In this document: positions 61,500 through 64,000 of the stretch, piece after piece | Position numbering within the stretch: position 1 is the first letter of the stretch | Layout: each line of letters begins with the position of its first letter | Assembly: GCF_002631205.1 (NCBI RefSeq) | Contig: NZ_PDLO01000001.1 | Location: forward strand, 1,178,001 to 1,242,000 | Origin: Neolewinella marina | GTDB taxonomy: Bacteria; Bacteroidota; Bacteroidia; Chitinophagales; Saprospiraceae | Direction of reading: 5' to 3' | DNA length: 64,000 nt | Program-made: the position numbers and the translations under genes | Notes under the pieces: generated by a model | Databases searched by the model: none | What the model was told of the DNA's origin: nothing | The model's input: the letters and a program-made list of their open reading frames with translations, nothing else

Positions 61500-61615
61500 G
61501 AAGTCAGGCACCGGACAAATTCCCCCCCTCGCCTGTACCCCACCGGCCCCGGACAACGTTACCTTCACGATTACCCGCTCCAACTTCCGGATCACCGCCG
61601 GATGAACTCCCATCT

Positions 61616-64000
61616 ATGCCGCGCACCTTTACCCTCAGCCTGATCTTTTTCCTTGTTTGCGGTTGTCTTCGCGCCCAAGTCCCCGTGGGGCAGGACACCC
61701 TCTACGGAAACGAATGGTACACCACCGGCCAGCCGTTTCTGCGCATCGAAGTATCCCAGGATGGAGTGTACCAGGTCGGCTCCGCCGCCCTCGCCGCCGC
61801 CGGACTACCCACGGTGGAAGGTGAAGGACAACGTTTTCGGATGTTCCACCACGGGCGCATCGTCCCCCTGGACCCGGCAGCCGGAGGTCCTGTGTTTTAC
61901 GGCCGCGCGGCCAGGGGTGAACTCGACAGCCTCCTCTTTCCCGGTGGCCAATCCGAGCAGCTGAATCCGCGCTACGCGATGTACACCGATACGGCGGCCT
62001 ATTACCTAACGGTGGTAGATGCGGTAACCGCCGCAGACCGGCTCACGCCGGTGACTGACCCCGGAGCGGGCGGTGCAGTGACTACCACCATCCTGCGGAC
62101 GGCGGAAAAGGTATACGCCGACAACCCCAGCAAGTATTTCCAGCGCAGTTCCGGCTCCACCATTCAGTTTTCCCACTACGAATTGGCCGAGGGCTACGGG
62201 CAGCGGGGCAACAACGACCTGCTGTCGAGCAACGGCACCACCTCCACGACGGTCAGCCTGTCGCTCCCCGAAGCCGTGGGCGGCGCTGCCCAGCTGAGCC
62301 TGCGGTTCGGGCTAGCATTTGGCAATGAGCACCGTCAGCGGATCAGCGTAAATGGTCAGGTACTGGGGGAATTCACCTCCGAGGACTGGAGCGTCAACGA
62401 ACTTGACTACCCCTTTACCCTCTCCGGCAAACAGGCGACATTAAAGGTTGATGGACTGGCCGGCGACCAGGACAAGGCGAACCTCGCCTTCGTGTCGGTC
62501 ACCTACCCGGCGGCCGCGGTAGCCAGTAGCGGACAGCTTCCCTTCCAGCTGCCGGCGGGTGACGCCCTTACCCTGTCGTTTTCCGGGAACGTACCCACCG
62601 CCGCCCGGCTGTACGACCTCACCAACGGGCGGATTTATGCCCCCGTATCCGCCGGACGCTTTAACCTGCCGGCCTCTGCTACCCGCCGGTCCTTTGTACT
62701 GGCCACTACCCTGCTGGCACCTGCGGCCACCGCCCCGGTCAGTCTGTCCGATCAGTTGCCCGCCGCGGATGCCGACTACCTGATCCTGAGCAGCCGCCGC
62801 CTGGCGGGTGCCGGACTCGACGCCCTGGCCAGTTACCGGAGCAGTCCGGCCGGCGGAGGTTACCGCGTCCACACCGTGTACGTGGAAGACCTATACGACG
62901 GTTTTGGCTATGGACTGCGGCGCCACCCCCAGGCCATCCGGAACTACCTCGCCGCGGCCCTGCGCAAGGCTCCCAACCTGCATTACCTGTTCATCATCGG
63001 CAAGGGGCGGGAGTACACCAGTTTGCGGCGCCCCGCCGATTTAGCCGCGGCCTGGTCCACCTTCTTCGTTCCCAGTTTCGGACTGCCGGCCTCGGACAAC
63101 CTGCTCTCCGCCCGCCTGGGGGAGGTGCTGCCCCGACTCTCCACCGGCCGGCTGTCGGCCATCACCCCGGCCGAAGTAGCCCTCTACGCCACCAAGCTCC
63201 AGGACGTGGAGCGGCAGATCAGCCTGGCCAGCCAGACGGTGGACGATCTCGACTGGATGAAGCAGGCCCTCTTTCTCGGAGGAGGCTCCTCCGCCGGGGA
63301 GCAGGCCGCCATCCGCTACAACCTGGGGACCATGGAGCGCATTTTTGAATCCAGCAAATTCGGGGGCAACGTCACCAGCGTATTCCGGACCAGCAGCGAA
63401 CCCATCGAGGATGCCCGTACCGAAACCATTTTCGACCGCATTAACGCTGGCACCTCCATCATTACCTTTTACGGCCACTCCAGTACTGAAGGCTTCGACT
63501 TCAACATCGATAACCCGGACAACTACCACAACACGGGCAAGTACCCGTTCATGATGAGCCTCGGCTGCTACAGCGGTGATGCCTTCACCGCCGGCCGCAG
63601 CATCAGCGAACGCTTCATCTTTTTGCCTGACGGGGGAGCCATCACCTTCGCGGCCTCTAAGGGGCTGGGGTACATCAGCGCCCTGGGCACCTATGCCCGC
63701 AGCGTTTTCCGGCACCTGGGCAACGACTACTACGGTGAAGGCGTGGGGGATGCCCTCCGGGCCGGCATTGCCGACTACGCCGCGACCAACAACTTTACCC
63801 TGGGCATCCTGCTCGAGCAATTCTCCCTCAGCGGCGATCCCGCCTTCCGCTTTCACCCCCGGCCCGGACCGGACCTGGTGGTCGACCCCGCCTCCGTAAA
63901 GTTCACCCCCGCCGTGATTCCCGCCCAGGACTCCTCCTTCACGGTTAGCCTGCGCGTGATGAACCTGGGTACCCGTGCAGAGTCTCTGCCCGACAGTATC
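61616..64000 (+). CDS. porU: C25 (gingipain-type) cysteine peptidase, PorU-like T9SS sortase candidate (3' end outside window)
   Basis: Uninterrupted frame of 795 codons from the ATG at 61616 to the window edge. Signal peptide MPRTFTLSLIFFLVCGCLRA, then a PorU-type N-terminal domain (YGNEWYTTGQPFLRIEVSQD, GVYQVGSAALAAAGLP). The peptidase C25 domain spans about residues 385-770: DYLILSSRRLAGAGLDALAS, KGREYTSL, then the catalytic pair His621 in TFYGHSSTEGF and Cys651 in MSLGCYSGDAF, 30 residues apart as in gingipains. An Ig-like tail begins near 775. PorU removes T9SS sorting domains and attaches cargo to the surface. An orphan C25 protease is the alternative; the C-terminus would decide. Confidence 0.85.
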   Translation, partial: MPRTFTLSLIFFLVCGCLRAQVPVGQDTLYGNEWYTTGQPFLRIEVSQDGVYQVGSAALAAAGLPTVEGEGQRFRMFHHGRIVPLDPAAGGPVFYGRAARGELDSLLFPGGQSEQLNPRYAMYTDTAAYYLTVVDAVTAADRLTPVTDPGAGGAVTTTILRTAEKVYADNPSKYFQRSSGSTIQFSHYELAEGYGQRGNNDLLSSNGTTSTTVSLSLPEAVGGAAQLSLRFGLAFGNEHRQRISVNGQVLGEFTSEDWSVNELDYPFTLSGKQATLKVDGLAGDQDKANLAFVSVTYPAAAVASSGQLPFQLPAGDALTLSFSGNVPTAARLYDLTNGRIYAPVSAGRFNLPASATRRSFVLATTLLAPAATAPVSLSDQLPAADADYLILSSRRLAGAGLDALASYRSSPAGGGYRVHTVYVEDLYDGFGYGLRRHPQAIRNYLAAALRKAPNLHYLFIIGKGREYTSLRRPADLAAAWSTFFVPSFGLPASDNLLSARLGEVLPRLSTGRLSAITPAEVALYATKLQDVERQISLASQTVDDLDWMKQALFLGGGSSAGEQAAIRYNLGTMERIFESSKFGGNVTSVFRTSSEPIEDARTETIFDRINAGTSIITFYGHSSTEGFDFNIDNPDNYHNTGKYPFMMSLGCYSGDAFTAGRSISERFIFLPDGGAITFAASKGLGYISALGTYARSVFRHLGNDYYGEGVGDALRAGIADYAATNNFTLGILLEQFSLSGDPAFRFHPRPGPDLVVDPASVKFTPAVIPAQDSSFTVSLRVMNLGTRAESLPDSI

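Noticed and set aside
61653-61964. 103-codon frame at the start of the C25 peptidase
   Set aside because: It is an out-of-frame shadow. The frame from 61616 is uninterrupted to the window edge and carries the signal peptide and catalytic motifs.

Overview
This window looks like chromosome from a GC-rich, free-living member of the Bacteroidota, most plausibly the Saprospiria (Lewinella-like). That placement is an inference from gene content. The window carries a SusC/SusD pair, several secreted proteins with type IX secretion (T9SS) C-terminal sorting domains, a gingipain-type C25 peptidase resembling the T9SS sortase PorU, a GGGP-synthase (PcrB) homologue, and a Bacteroidota-like -7 promoter motif (TAYCTTYG). 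Shine-Dalgarno sequences are scarce. No phage, integrase cluster or CRISPR array was seen. The only transposase-like gene is a RAYT.

Layout. 0-2.1 kb (minus): M48 metalloprotease lipoprotein (cut by the window edge), a DUF3298-like lipoprotein and two small unknown genes. 2.2-5.4 kb: a RAYT with a strong hairpin behind it, an unknown 536-residue protein, and a DUF1206 membrane protein. 5.4-13.4 kb: the most unusual accessory block. A lipoprotein TPR-CHAT (caspase-like) protease sits among two paralogous exported 142-residue proteins (A1, A2), two paralogous proteins of about 270 residues (B1, B2), a small lipoprotein, and an ECF sigma factor with a TPR-containing membrane partner. Homologous noncoding elements with putative ECF promoters flank the sigma operon. 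13.8-17.4 kb: AsmA/TamB-like protein, followed by 80-bp REP-like repeats. 17.9-23 kb: SusC/SusD. 23.2-27.5 kb: class I ribonucleotide reductase nrdB-nrdA, interrupted by a four-helix-bundle (23S-IVS-type) gene inside inverted repeats. 27.7-28.0 kb: a cluster of eight DnaA boxes that looks like a replication origin, or a DnaA control region for nrd. 28.4-32 kb: a large T9SS-secreted PKD/thrombospondin-type-3 protein. 32.7-33 kb: three 91-bp tandem repeats. 33-40.6 kb (plus): serine hydrolase, FKBP-like/TPR protein, conserved cytosolic protein, pyruvate kinase, TPR protein, DUF4292 lipoprotein. 40.6-49.5 kb: type II NADH dehydrogenase, a broken SpoIIAA-like gene, PcrB, tRNA-Leu(GAG), nitroreductase, isoaspartyl peptidase, small lipoprotein, MlaF/MlaE-type ABC transporter, beta-helix lipoprotein, glutamate 5-kinase. 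49.5-64 kb: two GT39-type membrane glycosyltransferases, a SUMF1-like protein, two small T9SS-secreted proteins (one behind a five-copy direct-repeat leader), polysaccharide deacetylase, AspS, a lipoprotein, and the C25 peptidase (cut by the right edge).

How it fits together. Housekeeping genes (nrdAB, pyk, aspS, proB, ndh, tRNA-Leu) are interleaved with cell-surface functions. Three proteins carry T9SS signals, and a probable member of that export/sortase pathway lies at the right end. The candidate undescribed system is the CHAT/A/B/sigma block. Its duplicated partner genes and dedicated sigma promoters suggest a regulated protease module, but its function is unknown. A 20-bp GC-rich motif is dispersed between genes across the window (three identical copies plus variants) and may be a REP family linked to the RAYT.
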